This document shows, piece by piece, positions 42,713 through 51,065 of a stretch of DNA of 64,000 nucleotides. Numbering within the stretch: the stretch's first letter is position 1; the number at the start of each line of letters is the position of its first letter. The notes beneath the pieces were generated by a model. The model was not told where the DNA came from, did not search any database, and was given only the letters and a program-made list of their open reading frames with translations. Source of the DNA: Chloroflexota bacterium (GTDB taxonomy: Bacteria; Chloroflexota; Ktedonobacteria; Ktedonobacterales; JADMIN01); assembly GCA_021323855.1 (NCBI GenBank), contig JAJPKE010000045.1, positions 186,001-250,000 of the forward strand. Direction: 5' to 3'. The translations under genes were made by a program, and so were the position numbers.

Positions 42713-43543
42713 ATGAGTGAAGCGAAGGAAGGTACGCAGGTTCAGCAGACGCCAACGCCCCGCACGCGCGCCTCGCTGGCGGCGGACCTGCGGGCGCTGG
42801 GCATCGCGCCGGGGATGGCACTGATCGTCCATTCCTCGCTGAGCGCGCTTGGCTGGGTCTGCGGCGGGCCGGTCGCTGTCGTACAGGCGCTGACCGACGT
42901 GTTGACGCTGGAGGGCACGCTGGTAATGCCAACACATACGCCTGACAACAGTGAACCCTCCTACTGGCAGCATCCGCCGGTGCCGGAAGCGTGGTGGCAG
43001 ACCATTCGCGAGACAATGCCCGCCTTCGAGCCGCAGACGACGCCAACCCGGCAGATGGGCCGCATCGTCGAGGTCTTCCGCACCTGGCCGGGAACGCTGC
43101 GCAGTGCGCATCCACAACTCTCGTTCGCCGCCTGGGGACGCCACGCCGAAAGGGTGACGGCACACCATGCGCTCGCAGATGGCATGGGCGATGAGTCGCC
43201 GCTTGCCCGCGTCTATGACCTGGATGGGCATGTGCTACTGCTTGGCGTGGGTTTCGCCAACAACACCTCATTTCACCTGGGCGAATATCGCGCGCCGGAT
43301 GCGCCGCGCATGACGCAGGGCGCTGCCATGATGGAAGATGGCCAGCGTGTCTGGAAAACCTACAGTGAGGTGGATTGGGACGCCGACCCTTTCGCAGAGA
43401 TCGGCGCGGCGTTCGAGGCGACGGGCGCGGTGACGGTCGGCAGGGTCGGCTCGGCAGAGGTGCGTCTTTTCCGCCAGCGCCCCGCCGTAGACTTCGCGCA
43501 GGACTGGATCACCAGGGCGCGCAAAACAGGCAGAGTGCAGTGA
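42713..43543 (+). CDS. AAC(3)-family acetyltransferase
   Basis: 276 residues of the aminoglycoside 3-N-acetyltransferase family. Motifs: LIVHSSLSALGWVCGGPVAV (about 37-56), GTLVMPTHTPD (about 68-78), RSAHPQLSFAAWGRHAERVT, SPLARVYDLDGHVLLLGVGF and NNTSFHLGEYRA with the catalytic His. The fold and the catalytic Asp/His context are complete. Proteins of this family include true resistance enzymes and the YokD/FrbF-like N-acyltransferases of unrelated function, so resistance should not be assumed. It follows the GT4 gene by 28 bp. Confidence 0.88.
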   Translation: MSEAKEGTQVQQTPTPRTRASLAADLRALGIAPGMALIVHSSLSALGWVCGGPVAVVQALTDVLTLEGTLVMPTHTPDNSEPSYWQHPPVPEAWWQTIRETMPAFEPQTTPTRQMGRIVEVFRTWPGTLRSAHPQLSFAAWGRHAERVTAHHALADGMGDESPLARVYDLDGHVLLLGVGFANNTSFHLGEYRAPDAPRMTQGAAMMEDGQRVWKTYSEVDWDADPFAEIGAAFEATGAVTVGRVGSAEVRLFRQRPAVDFAQDWITRARKTGRVQ

Positions 43544-43556
43544 GTTCGTGCGTCTC

Positions 43557-44069
43557 TTAGCCCCAGAAGATCGGCATGCCGTGTGTTCCCATGCCGACGG
43601 CAAGTTCACCGCCGTGATGGAGATCATGCCGGAGTACATGGAAGATGATTTCCTGGCGGGTATTCTCGCCAAATAGCTGGCGCTCGCGTTCGCTCAGGCT
43701 GGGCGGAGGAGGAAATATCTGTCCCAGGTCAGCGACGGTGTAGCGAGATAGGGTTGCCGCGATCATCTCCCACGAGGCCTGAAGCCCGGCCACCAGTTCC
43801 TCAGCCGGGTGGACGGATTTCCCTTCCTCTTCCTCCTCCCAGTGCATGAAAGAAGATATCTCAGGGCCACCCTCATTCATCCACAGATGGAACCACCAGA
43901 TACGGTCGCTGATGATGTGCTGGATGAGCATGCCAATAGGCCAGTGGTTGGGCGACACGGGCAGGGCCAACTCTTCGGCTGAGAACCCGGATGTGACCTG
44001 GACCAGGCGTTTTTGGAAATTGTCCCAGCCAGCGTAGACAACTTCGAGAGGCAGCGCGTTTTCAGTCAT
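43557..44069 (-). CDS. DinB-like domain protein
   Basis: 170 residues, a four-helix bundle of the DinB/YfiT superfamily. Start set by AAGGAG about 10 nt before the ATG at 44069. The metal-binding His pattern is visible: PIGMLIQHIISDRIWWFHLW (first His near 51) and EIIFHVLRHDLHHGGELAVG (C-terminal HxxxH pair). Many relatives are thiol- or mycothiol/bacillithiol-dependent S-transferases; others are of unknown role. It converges on the AAC(3) gene with 13 bp between the stops. Confidence 0.85.
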   Translation of the reverse strand: MTENALPLEVVYAGWDNFQKRLVQVTSGFSAEELALPVSPNHWPIGMLIQHIISDRIWWFHLWMNEGGPEISSFMHWEEEEEGKSVHPAEELVAGLQASWEMIAATLSRYTVADLGQIFPPPPSLSERERQLFGENTRQEIIFHVLRHDLHHGGELAVGMGTHGMPIFWG

Positions 44070-44276
44070 GATTGTCAGGCTCCTTGTGAGAGAATGAACG
44101 ATCCGTCAGGTGAACGGATCTTTTGCCTGTTCCGCTCGAACCGCAGAAAAGCGGAATGGCCACTCTCCATTGGTATGCTGGCCCCACATCTTTGCTATAA
44201 TCAGGAGATGGCGGGGCGCAGTCTCCGCCGGGACAGAGAGCAACTGGAATCCTATCCATATGGGCGGCAACCGATC

Positions 44277-45476
44277 ATGACCTTCGCTTCGATTTCTTCA
44301 ACTTCGCTCTGGCTGCGCTGGAACTTCGAGCCGATTACCGTGCTGGCGCTGGCCGCTGTGCTTGGCGCGTATTGCTATGGGCTTGGTCCCTGGCGGCGCA
44401 AATATCATCCCGACGAGACGATTGATAAGGGCAAGGTGGCGTTCTTCGTCGCGGGCTGGGCGCTGCTGGCGCTGGCGCTGCTCTCACCGCTGGATATCGT
44501 CGGCATGGAGTATCTGCTCACCGCCCACATGCTCCAACACATGCTCTTCTCGGTCGTCTGCCCGCCGCTCCTCCTGCTCGGCATTCCTGAGTGGATGCTA
44601 GAGCCGCTCTTTCGTGGCCCGCGCGTGCAGCGGGCGGCGCGTGCCATCACACACCCCGCCGTGGCGTTCGGCCTCTATAACCTCAACATGTGGGTCTGGC
44701 ATCTGCCCGCGCTCTTCGATGCCTCCGCGCCGCCTGTAGCCGTCATCGGCATTCAGATTCTCGAAAGCCTCTGTGTCATCGGCGCATTGATCTTTGCTGC
44801 GCTCTTCCTCCCCGGACTGCTCAGGAATGCGCTGGCTGGGCGTGCGGATACGACTGGTAGCGCACGTTCATCGCTCGTTGCAGGGCTGAGCGCGCTCGCT
44901 GTCGTGGCGATTATCGTGCTGGCGGCTGTTGGTGCGCTGAATCTGCCGACCTGGGGTGCGAACTTCGAGCCACACAATCCGCTGCACCTGCTGATGGATG
45001 CGATGTTCATTGGCACGGCGATCATCTACTGGTGGCCGATTCTCAGTCCGGTGCGTTCGGTGCCGCGTATCTCACCGCTCTTTGGCATGCTCTATATGTT
45101 CATGAGCGCAATGCCGATGATGGTGATTGGCGCGCTGCTCACCTTTGCCTCGGACCCGCTCTATACGCGCTATGCAGGCGCGCCGCTGCTCTGGGGCTTT
45201 ACACGCCTGGGTGACCAGCAGTTCGCCGGGCTGACGATGTGGCTGCCGATGGATATCCCGCTGCTCATCACCATCAGCATCCTCTTCTTCCGCTGGGTCA
45301 ATCAGCAAGACCTCGCAGAGCGCGCCGCCGCCGGTGAATTCGATGAAGTCTTCGACCCGGCTCCGCCACCCAATCGCGCCTATCATGAAAACCGCGAGAT
45401 GGTGGATGCGCCATCTCTGGCGGCCACAGATGACACGCCGCAGATCGTGCAGGCGGATGTATCTCCTGGCCGCTGA
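44277..45476 (+). CDS. CtaG-type (caa3) cytochrome oxidase assembly factor, copy 2
   Basis: 399 residues from the ATG at 44277; an ATG at 44208 in the same frame lies 7 nt after a TATAAT box and could give a leaderless longer form. Seven to nine helices. CtaG_caa3 signatures: SPLDIVGMEYLLTAHMLQHM (His-x3-His) followed by LLLLGIPEWMLEPLF, AFGLYNLNMWVWHLPALFD and HLLMDAMFIGTAIIYWWPIL. The C-terminus is a cytoplasmic acidic tail. It is more canonical than the copy in the cox operon, with the LLTAHMLQHML core, and may serve another oxidase encoded elsewhere. Confidence 0.88.
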   Translation: MTFASISSTSLWLRWNFEPITVLALAAVLGAYCYGLGPWRRKYHPDETIDKGKVAFFVAGWALLALALLSPLDIVGMEYLLTAHMLQHMLFSVVCPPLLLLGIPEWMLEPLFRGPRVQRAARAITHPAVAFGLYNLNMWVWHLPALFDASAPPVAVIGIQILESLCVIGALIFAALFLPGLLRNALAGRADTTGSARSSLVAGLSALAVVAIIVLAAVGALNLPTWGANFEPHNPLHLLMDAMFIGTAIIYWWPILSPVRSVPRISPLFGMLYMFMSAMPMMVIGALLTFASDPLYTRYAGAPLLWGFTRLGDQQFAGLTMWLPMDIPLLITISILFFRWVNQQDLAERAAAGEFDEVFDPAPPPNRAYHENREMVDAPSLAATDDTPQIVQADVSPGR

Positions 45477-45584
45477 TATTGCAAATTCGCGGCAGTAAAC
45501 TACCGGCGCATGTGAACTGGACTGAAGTCACACACTGGTTCGCAGGTTATCGTGGCTTTAGCCTTTCTCGCGCCTGCTCCGGCT

Positions 45585-45647
45585 TTTCAAAGCCGAGAGT
45601 ATATCAAATCGCGCACTCGTTTCAAAGCCGAGAGTATATCAAATCGC
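45585..45647. repeat. Two-copy 28-bp direct repeat (35-bp period)
   Basis: TTTCAAAGCCGAGAGTATAT plus CAAATCGC at 45585-45612 and again at 45620-45647, separated by GCACTCG. Each unit contains an AT-rich GAGAGTATATC core. It lies between the convergent ctaG copy 2 and hydrolase genes; a local duplication or binding-site pair. Confidence 0.85.
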
Positions 45648-45657
45648 ACTCACTTAT

Positions 45658-46383
45658 TCACGGCAACGCAGCCAGCCAATCGCGTATGGCTGCTGCCACA
45701 GCATCCGGCTGCTCGATGGCGACATAGTGGCCAGCATCTGGAATCATGGCGAGCGTGGCGTGGGGAAGATGCTCTTTGAGGAATGTGGCATATTTGGGTG
45801 GCGTCAGCCGGTCGGCTTCGCCGGTGACGATCAGCGCTGGCTGCGTGATGCTGCCGAGATCTGCCATCATATCGAATGTATCGCAGGCTGCGAGGTCGCG
45901 GTAGAGCATCCCTGGCGCGGTCGGCTCCTGCGCCGCGTAATAGGCACGCGCCATCGCTTCGTGTCCTGGCGCGAAGGCCCAGTCCGCCAGCATGGTGGAG
46001 GCGTCAGCCGGGTTTGTGCGCGCCACCTCCAAGAGTTGCGGCGCCACCCGCAGCCGCGCGCCACTGCCCACCAGCACGATGCCACGCACCAACGCCGGCA
46101 ACGTCAGCGCCATATGCAGCGCAATCGCACTGCCAAGCGAGTGACCCACCAGATATACATCGTGTAGCCCACGCCGTTCGAGTTCGCCGCGCACTGCCTC
46201 CGCATAGTCCGCGATGCCCATACGCTCCGGGCCAGGGTTGGCTATCTCTGTGCCATGTCCAGGCAGATCCAATGCGATGCACCGTTCATCCGGCAATCGC
46301 TGCATCAGGGGTCGCCAGGTCTGCGCGCTATCGCCGCTGCCGTGAATGAAGACGATACTATGCCCGCTCTGCTGCTCATTCAT
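45658..46383 (-). CDS. Alpha/beta hydrolase
   Basis: 241 residues from the ATG at 46383 (GGAG 10 nt upstream). Oxyanion HGSGDSAQTW (about 14-23), nucleophile elbow VGHSLGSA (about 79-86, Ser82), LIVTGEADRLTP with the catalytic Asp, and PDAGHYVAIEQPD with the catalytic His. No signal peptide. The substrate could be an ester, lactone or C-C bond (the MhpC/BioH-like branch). It is a free-standing gene between the CtaG copy and yraN. Confidence 0.92.
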   Translation of the reverse strand: MNEQQSGHSIVFIHGSGDSAQTWRPLMQRLPDERCIALDLPGHGTEIANPGPERMGIADYAEAVRGELERRGLHDVYLVGHSLGSAIALHMALTLPALVRGIVLVGSGARLRVAPQLLEVARTNPADASTMLADWAFAPGHEAMARAYYAAQEPTAPGMLYRDLAACDTFDMMADLGSITQPALIVTGEADRLTPPKYATFLKEHLPHATLAMIPDAGHYVAIEQPDAVAAAIRDWLAALP

Positions 46384-46507
46384 TGCGTCACTGCTCCAAT
46401 GCTGATAGATTAGCAATTGTATTACAAGCCATCACCTGCGCTTCGTGCCGGTTCTCCCACGCCTCACAGGGAAATCCCTTGCAATATAGCAAGTGGTCCG
46501 CATGGTT

Positions 46508-46545
46508 CCCCTCTCCTTATGGGAGAGGGGGTCGGGGGTGAGGTC
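46508..46545 (-). repeat. Dispersed GC-rich palindrome, copy 6
   Basis: CCCCTCTCCTTATGGGAGAG followed by GGGGTCGGGGGTGAGGTC; the loop has TTAT where other copies have TCGC. It is upstream of yraN. Confidence 0.85.
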
Positions 46546-46712
46546 TTTATGGTACAACTATTCGCTGACCGATGAGTGGTGTTCTATCAACTGAGCCATG
46601 AGCGAGCAAGCTTCTCACCCAAAAGCAGGTTCGCTCGTATATGCAGCGAGTATGACCGGAGTATCCAGCGCGAACCGTTCGGCGTCATCATAAATCCTTC
46701 CAGGAGATAGTC

Positions 46713-47117
46713 ATGACCAGCAAGCCGCCAGAGCCAGCCGGGGACAGAAAGAGCGCACGCCAACATTTCGGCGCGAGCGGCGAACGGCTGGCAGCGCACT
46801 GGTTGGAGCAGCACGGCTATCGTATCATCGCGCGCAACTGGCACTGCGCCTATGGTGAACTGGATATCGTGGCAGAGTATGGCGATGAGCTGATCTTCGT
46901 GGAGGTGAAGGCGCGGCGCGGCAACGCGATGGGCACGCCGGAAGAGGCGGTAACGCCCGCCAAGCAGCGCCGTCTGATCCTATCAGCGCAATCGTTCCTG
47001 GCGGAGCGTGGCGAAGAACAGCGCCCATATCGCATAGACGTGATAGCGGTTGCGGTTTCGCCCGCTGGCCGGCTGTTGACGATACAGCACTATCCGGGGT
47101 GTGTCGAATCAGCATAA
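46713..47117 (+). CDS. yraN: YraN/UPF0102 endonuclease-like protein
   Basis: 134 residues with the UPF0102 (YraN) pattern: FGASGERLAAHWLEQHGYRI, then ARNWHCAYGELDIVAEYGDE with the nuclease-like G-E-(L)-D, and LIFVEVKARR with E-V-K of the PD-(D/E)xK core, then AVTPAKQRRL. Shine-Dalgarno GGAGATAGTC before the ATG. YraN proteins are predicted structure-specific nucleases but biochemically poorly known. It precedes the zinc-ribbon gene and the tsa operon. Confidence 0.92.
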   Translation: MTSKPPEPAGDRKSARQHFGASGERLAAHWLEQHGYRIIARNWHCAYGELDIVAEYGDELIFVEVKARRGNAMGTPEEAVTPAKQRRLILSAQSFLAERGEEQRPYRIDVIAVAVSPAGRLLTIQHYPGCVESA

Positions 47118-47197
47118 ATGCAGATTGCAGCGAATTGCAGCGAGTTGCAGCAGGCCGAAGCAAATTGAACTTGATTGAATTGAAGGGGTGAACCACC

Positions 47198-47614
47198 ATG
47201 CAGGACATCTTTGAGAACGCCAAGCGCGTTGCCAATACCGCTGTCGAGCGCGCCGCCTGGGAGGCCGACAAGTTGCGCCGCGCGACGGCCCGCCAGCGTG
47301 AGATCGAACTTTCGCAGCGCGAGCGCGCCACGCTGACCGACCAGATTGCGACGACACTGCTGGACCTGGATAAGCGTGGACAGATCACACAGGAGCCGCT
47401 GAAGATGCTGGCGCAACGCCTGCGCACGCTCGACGATGAGGTGAAACGCGGGCAAGATGAGGTGAAAGCCATCCGCAATGAGACGTTCCAGCCGGGCACC
47501 GTCTCAATCAGCGTCACGCGCGTTGGCGACGACAACACTACCTGCCCCACCTGCGGCAAGCCAACCCGCAAAAATGCGTCGTTCTGCTCCAACTGCGGCG
47601 CGCGCCTGAAGTAG
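47198..47614 (+). CDS. Coiled-coil protein with C-terminal zinc ribbon
   Basis: 138 residues. Residues about 8-95 form charged helices (RVANTAVERAAWEADKLRRA, DEVKRGQDEVKAIRNE). The end is a CPTCGKPTRKNASFCSNCG zinc ribbon (Cys-x2-Cys, 12 residues, Cys-x2-Cys; about 117-135). Such proteins are common in chloroflexi and actinobacteria; the function is unknown and might be nucleic-acid or protein binding. It starts 80 bp after yraN. Confidence 0.82.
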   Translation: MQDIFENAKRVANTAVERAAWEADKLRRATARQREIELSQRERATLTDQIATTLLDLDKRGQITQEPLKMLAQRLRTLDDEVKRGQDEVKAIRNETFQPGTVSISVTRVGDDNTTCPTCGKPTRKNASFCSNCGARLK

Positions 47615-47652
47615 ACCTCACCCCCTGACCCCTCTCCCGCGAGGAGAGGGGG
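47614..47652 (+). repeat. Dispersed GC-rich palindrome, copy 7
   Basis: GACCTCACCCCCTGACCCCT then CTCCCGCGAGGAGAGGGGG, same orientation as copy 1. It overlaps the last base of the zinc-ribbon stop codon. Confidence 0.88.
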
Positions 47653-47677
47653 AACCCATGCCAGGCGGTGCAGGTTG

Positions 47678-47683
47678 TATAAT
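47678..47683 (+). promoter_or_regulatory. -10 element upstream of the tsa operon
   Basis: A perfect TATAAT about 88 bp before tsaE. No good -35 is seen at the right distance (extended TGxTATAAT is not present). Confidence 0.4.
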
Positions 47684-47770
47684 TCATGTGTCTTCTTATG
47701 AGATGCAACTGGCTCCAATGGAGACGGCAAGAATACACGACGCAGAGACTCAAAAAGGATCAATTGTTGG

Positions 47771-48346
47771 ATGAGCGCATCGCCGGATGACAGATCACAG
47801 ACCGATAGTGCAGGGTCCGCACGTTCACAGGAGGTGGTGTTGCGTAGCGCACGCCTGGAGGAGACGCAACGGTTGGGTGAATTGCTCGGCGGTTTGCTGG
47901 CGCCCGGAGACCTGATTCTCTTGCAGGGCGACCTCGGCGCGGGCAAGACGGCGCTCACACAGGGCATCGGGCGCGGCCTGGGCGTGCAGGGCACCATCAA
48001 CAGCCCAACCTTCACCATCCTCAAGGAATATGAGGGCCGCCTGCCGCTCTATCACTTCGATCTCTACCGCATCGAAGACCCGGACGAATTGCCATCCCTC
48101 GGTTTCGATGAGTATTTTGGCGGCGCGGGCGTTTGCGTGGTGGAGTGGGCGGAGCGCGCTGAAACAATGGAAGAATCAGATGCGGCGGCGTTTGATCCGT
48201 GGCCAGCGAATTATCTGCGCATCCAGTTGCAACGTATCTCCGATGACGAGCGTAGTCTCACCTGCACGGCGCGTGGCGAACGCGGCAATGCGCTGCTCGC
48301 AGCCTTCGCCCAGGCGGCGGCAGCGGCGCTGAACGGGGTGGCGTAG
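47771..48346 (+). CDS. tsaE: tRNA threonylcarbamoyladenosine biosynthesis ATPase TsaE
   Basis: 191 residues. P-loop LQGDLGAGKTALTQGIGRGL (about 55-74), SPTFTILKEYEG (about 78-89), LYHFDLYRIEDPDELPSLGF and VCVVEWAERAE. TsaE binds the TsaB-TsaD complex and hydrolyses ATP to drive t6A37 modification of ANN-decoding tRNAs. It has a disordered N-terminal extension of about 22 residues. It ends exactly where tsaB begins, so the genes are tightly coupled. Confidence 0.95.
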   Translation: MSASPDDRSQTDSAGSARSQEVVLRSARLEETQRLGELLGGLLAPGDLILLQGDLGAGKTALTQGIGRGLGVQGTINSPTFTILKEYEGRLPLYHFDLYRIEDPDELPSLGFDEYFGGAGVCVVEWAERAETMEESDAAAFDPWPANYLRIQLQRISDDERSLTCTARGERGNALLAAFAQAAAAALNGVA

Positions 48347-49186
48347 ATGGTGATGCTTGCGCTCGATACCTCCACCAGGTACGCCAGCGTTGCGCTCGTG
48401 CGGGAGCGCGAACTCGTCGCCGAACTTACCTGGCAGGCGGGTCAGCGCCACTCCAATGACCTGTTTGAGCGCCTGAACTGGCTGCTGGCGGCGCATCATC
48501 TCACACCCGTTGATCTGACGGCTATTGCAGTCGCCACCGGCCCCGGCTCGTTCAATGGTGTGCGCGTTGCCCTCGCTACCGCCAAATCGCTGAGCTTTGC
48601 GCTGAGCCTGCCGCTCTATGCCAGCCCGACGCTCGATATCATCGCCTGGGGTGCCGCCTCTGCCGGAGCAACGGGTACGCTCTATGCGTTGCTGGAAGCC
48701 GGGCGCGGCCAGGTTTATACGGCGCGCTACCGAAGCGACCGCGAAAGACAAACGGCTGAGCCGTGGAAACCACTGAGTGGCTATGATGTGCTGACGCCCG
48801 GCGAACTGGCGCAGCGTATCGCGGCTGAATCCCTGGTGGGTCAGTCAGAGCAGCAAGAGCAACCGGTGTTTTTCTGTGGTGAGTGGTCGCCTGCGACTCA
48901 GGCGGCGTTGGCCGCTGGATTGGGTACGCGGGCGCGCTTCGCAGCAGCAGTGGGCGGACGGCGCGCGAGCTGGCTGGCGGAACTGGCGTTGCAACAGGCG
49001 CAGCGCGGCGAGGTGAGCGATGCCCTGTCACTGGAGCCGCTCTATCTGCGCCGACCGGCTATTACCAAAAGCACGAAATTTGCGTTACCATCTCAAGTGT
49101 CCCAAATATCACAAGATAGCGACCGCGCCGGAGACAACGAGAGCGCGCCGGGAGGAGAGGAGACAGCGGATGCGCTACATCGTTGA
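48347..49186 (+). CDS. tsaB: tRNA threonylcarbamoyladenosine biosynthesis scaffold TsaB
   Basis: 279 residues, ASKHA fold. N-terminal LALDTSTRYASVAL (4-17), HSNDLFERLNWLLAA, AIAVATGPGSFNGVRVALAT (the TGPGSFTG motif with Asn for the second Thr) and LLEAGRGQVYTARY. It is the inactive partner that dimerises with TsaD. The C-terminal 60 residues are longer and low in conservation. It shares 17 bp with rimI downstream. Confidence 0.93.
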   Translation: MVMLALDTSTRYASVALVRERELVAELTWQAGQRHSNDLFERLNWLLAAHHLTPVDLTAIAVATGPGSFNGVRVALATAKSLSFALSLPLYASPTLDIIAWGAASAGATGTLYALLEAGRGQVYTARYRSDRERQTAEPWKPLSGYDVLTPGELAQRIAAESLVGQSEQQEQPVFFCGEWSPATQAALAAGLGTRARFAAAVGGRRASWLAELALQQAQRGEVSDALSLEPLYLRRPAITKSTKFALPSQVSQISQDSDRAGDNESAPGGEETADALHR

Positions 49187-49841
49187 ACGGATGACAATGG
49201 CCGATATCCCGCGCATCGTCGAGGTGGAGCGGCTGGCCTATACGACGCCCTGGCCGCCGAGCGCCTATCGCAAGGAACTCGAAGAGAACCAGCATGCGTA
49301 TTACATTGTCGTTCGTGATACGGCCATCAAGGTTGAGCCGCCTGCTGAGACGGTGGCGCAATCGCCACAGCAGCGGCGTCCCTTCCCGCTCTCGCTGCTG
49401 CCGGGGCGCGCGCCACACCAGCATAATCCACGGCTGGCCTCGATCATCGGCTTCGCCGGATTGTGGCTGATGCTGGACGAGGCGCACATCACCACTATTG
49501 CCATGCACCCGGACTATCGCGGTCGCGGTCTTGGTGAACTACAACTCAGTACGCTGATCGGCATTGCCTATGATATCGGTGCGCAGCGGGTGACGCTGGA
49601 AGTGCGCGTCTCGAATAGTGTAGCGCAGAATCTCTATCGCAAATATGGCTTTATGGTCGTTGGCACGCGCAAACGCTATTACAGCGACAACAATGAAGAC
49701 GCATATATCATGACCACTGAAATTATCAACACCAGCAGTTATCGTGATCTCTACACGCGCCTGCGCACACAACTGATGGAGCGGCTGGCGGAGGATGAGC
49801 GCGAAGCCTCCCCCGCTGCGCCGCCGGGAAGCGAAAATTAA
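49170..49841 (+). CDS. rimI: Ribosomal-protein-alanine acetyltransferase RimI, with insertion
   Basis: 223 residues from the ATG at 49170 (a GGAG run 7 nt upstream), overlapping the tsaB end. GNAT fold: DIPRIVEVERLAYTTPWPPS at the N-terminus, HITTIAMHPDYRGRGLGELQ with the acetyl-CoA P-loop R-G-R-G-L-G, RVTLEVRVSNSVAQNLYRKY and GFMVVGTRKRYY. RimI proteins are about 150 residues; here an insert of roughly 35 residues (KVEPPAETVAQSPQQRRPFP...) lies before strand 4. RimI N-acetylates ribosomal protein S18 in E. coli; its tsa-operon neighbourhood is widespread. Confidence 0.92.
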   Translation: MRYIVERMTMADIPRIVEVERLAYTTPWPPSAYRKELEENQHAYYIVVRDTAIKVEPPAETVAQSPQQRRPFPLSLLPGRAPHQHNPRLASIIGFAGLWLMLDEAHITTIAMHPDYRGRGLGELQLSTLIGIAYDIGAQRVTLEVRVSNSVAQNLYRKYGFMVVGTRKRYYSDNNEDAYIMTTEIINTSSYRDLYTRLRTQLMERLAEDEREASPAAPPGSEN

Positions 49842-49846
49842 ACTTT

Positions 49847-51004
49847 ATGGCAGCAGCGACATCTATGCGTATTCTTGGCATCGAAAGTTCCTGTGATGAA
49901 ACCGGCGCGGCCATTGTCGAGGACGGACGTATCATCCGCGCGAATGTTGTCGCCTCGCAGGCGAGCATCCACGAACGCTATGGCGGGGTCGTGCCAGAGG
50001 TAGCGTCGCGCCATCAACTCAGCGCCATCATCCCTGTGCTGGAAACGGCGCTGGAACAGGCGGGGACGCGCTGGGACGATCTCGACGCCATCGCCGTGAC
50101 CTACGGCCCCGGTTTGGCGGGATCGCTGCTCGTGGGGCTGACGGCTGCGAAGGCGCTGGCGCTGGCTCGCGGCCTGCCGCTGCTCGGCGTGAACCACCTG
50201 GAAGCGCACATCTACGCCAACTGGCTGCGCACCGAGGCCGACAATGCAGCGGCGCGACCAGCGGATGAATCGAGTGAGGATTGGCCGGGTGATCCGCGCT
50301 TTCCGCTGCTGGCGCTGGTGATCTCCGGCGCACACAGCGAGCTGGTCTACATCCCGCAGCATGGCCGCTATGAACTGCTGGGGCAGACGCGCGACGACGC
50401 CGCCGGTGAGGCGTTCGATAAGGTGTCACGTCTACTGGGGCTTGGCTATCCCGGCGGACCAGCCATCGAACGGGCGGCGCGTGAGGCTGGCGACGGCAAG
50501 AATCCGTACCGCTTGCCGCGAGCCTGGATACGTGACACGTATGACTTCAGCTTCAGCGGTCTCAAGACGGCGGTGCTGCAACTGATCGAGGGTGCGCAGG
50601 CAGACGCAAACGGTGGCGGAGAGCGCGGCGCCAGCCGCTACGCGCGCAAGGGCGCGGAGGTGGCGGAGGGTGGCAGTCTCTCGGTGCCTCACATTGCGGC
50701 GGCGTTTCAGGAGGCGGTGGTGGATGTGCTGGCGACCAAGACGCTGCGGGCGGCGCGTGAACTGGGCGTGCGACAGGTGTTGCTGGCCGGCGGCGTCGCG
50801 GCGAATCTGGCGCTGCGCGAGCGGCTGACGGCGGCGCTGGCTCCGCACGACATCGCGCTACGCTGTCCGCCGGTCGCCTTCTGCACGGACAACGCCGCGA
50901 TGATCGCCGCCACTGGGTACTTTCACCTGCGCCTGGGCGAGCGTAGCGGATTCGATCTGGACGTGCGCCCCAACCTTCAGCTTCCCTTTGTCGTCACACG
51001 GTAG
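49847..51004 (+). CDS. tsaD: tRNA N6-threonylcarbamoyladenosine transferase TsaD
   Basis: Catalyses transfer of threonylcarbamoyl from TC-AMP to A37 of tRNA with TsaB and TsaE. 385 residues. ILGIESSCDETGAAIVEDGR (N-terminal ATP/phosphate motif), YGPGLAGSLLVGLTAAKALA, GVNHLEAHIYANW (metal His-x3-His), GEAFDKVSRLLGLGYPGGPA, FSFSGLKTAVLQ and LAGGVAANLALRERL are all present. The usual SGGHTxL is SGAHSEL. Two low-complexity inserts (about 125-145 and 245-270) lengthen it. It starts 5 bp after rimI. Confidence 0.96.
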   Translation: MAAATSMRILGIESSCDETGAAIVEDGRIIRANVVASQASIHERYGGVVPEVASRHQLSAIIPVLETALEQAGTRWDDLDAIAVTYGPGLAGSLLVGLTAAKALALARGLPLLGVNHLEAHIYANWLRTEADNAAARPADESSEDWPGDPRFPLLALVISGAHSELVYIPQHGRYELLGQTRDDAAGEAFDKVSRLLGLGYPGGPAIERAAREAGDGKNPYRLPRAWIRDTYDFSFSGLKTAVLQLIEGAQADANGGGERGASRYARKGAEVAEGGSLSVPHIAAAFQEAVVDVLATKTLRAARELGVRQVLLAGGVAANLALRERLTAALAPHDIALRCPPVAFCTDNAAMIAATGYFHLRLGERSGFDLDVRPNLQLPFVVTR

Positions 51005-51065
51005 CACTGTCAACCGTTTATACTCTCATAACTCAGGTATAGAGATGGCAGGGGAGGAAGATGAC

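Noticed and set aside
42713..43543. Calling the AAC(3) protein an antibiotic resistance gene
   Set aside because: The family includes non-resistance acyltransferases and the gene sits in a cell-surface-type operon, so only the family is claimed.
45585..45647. CRISPR-like direct repeats
   Set aside because: Only two units, 7-bp spacer, no cas genes.
46550..46690. tRNA-like D-arm (reverse complement GGCTCAGTTGATAGAAC)
   Set aside because: No matching anticodon stem, no T-arm GGTTCRA motif and the D-stem is mispaired. Not a tRNA gene.
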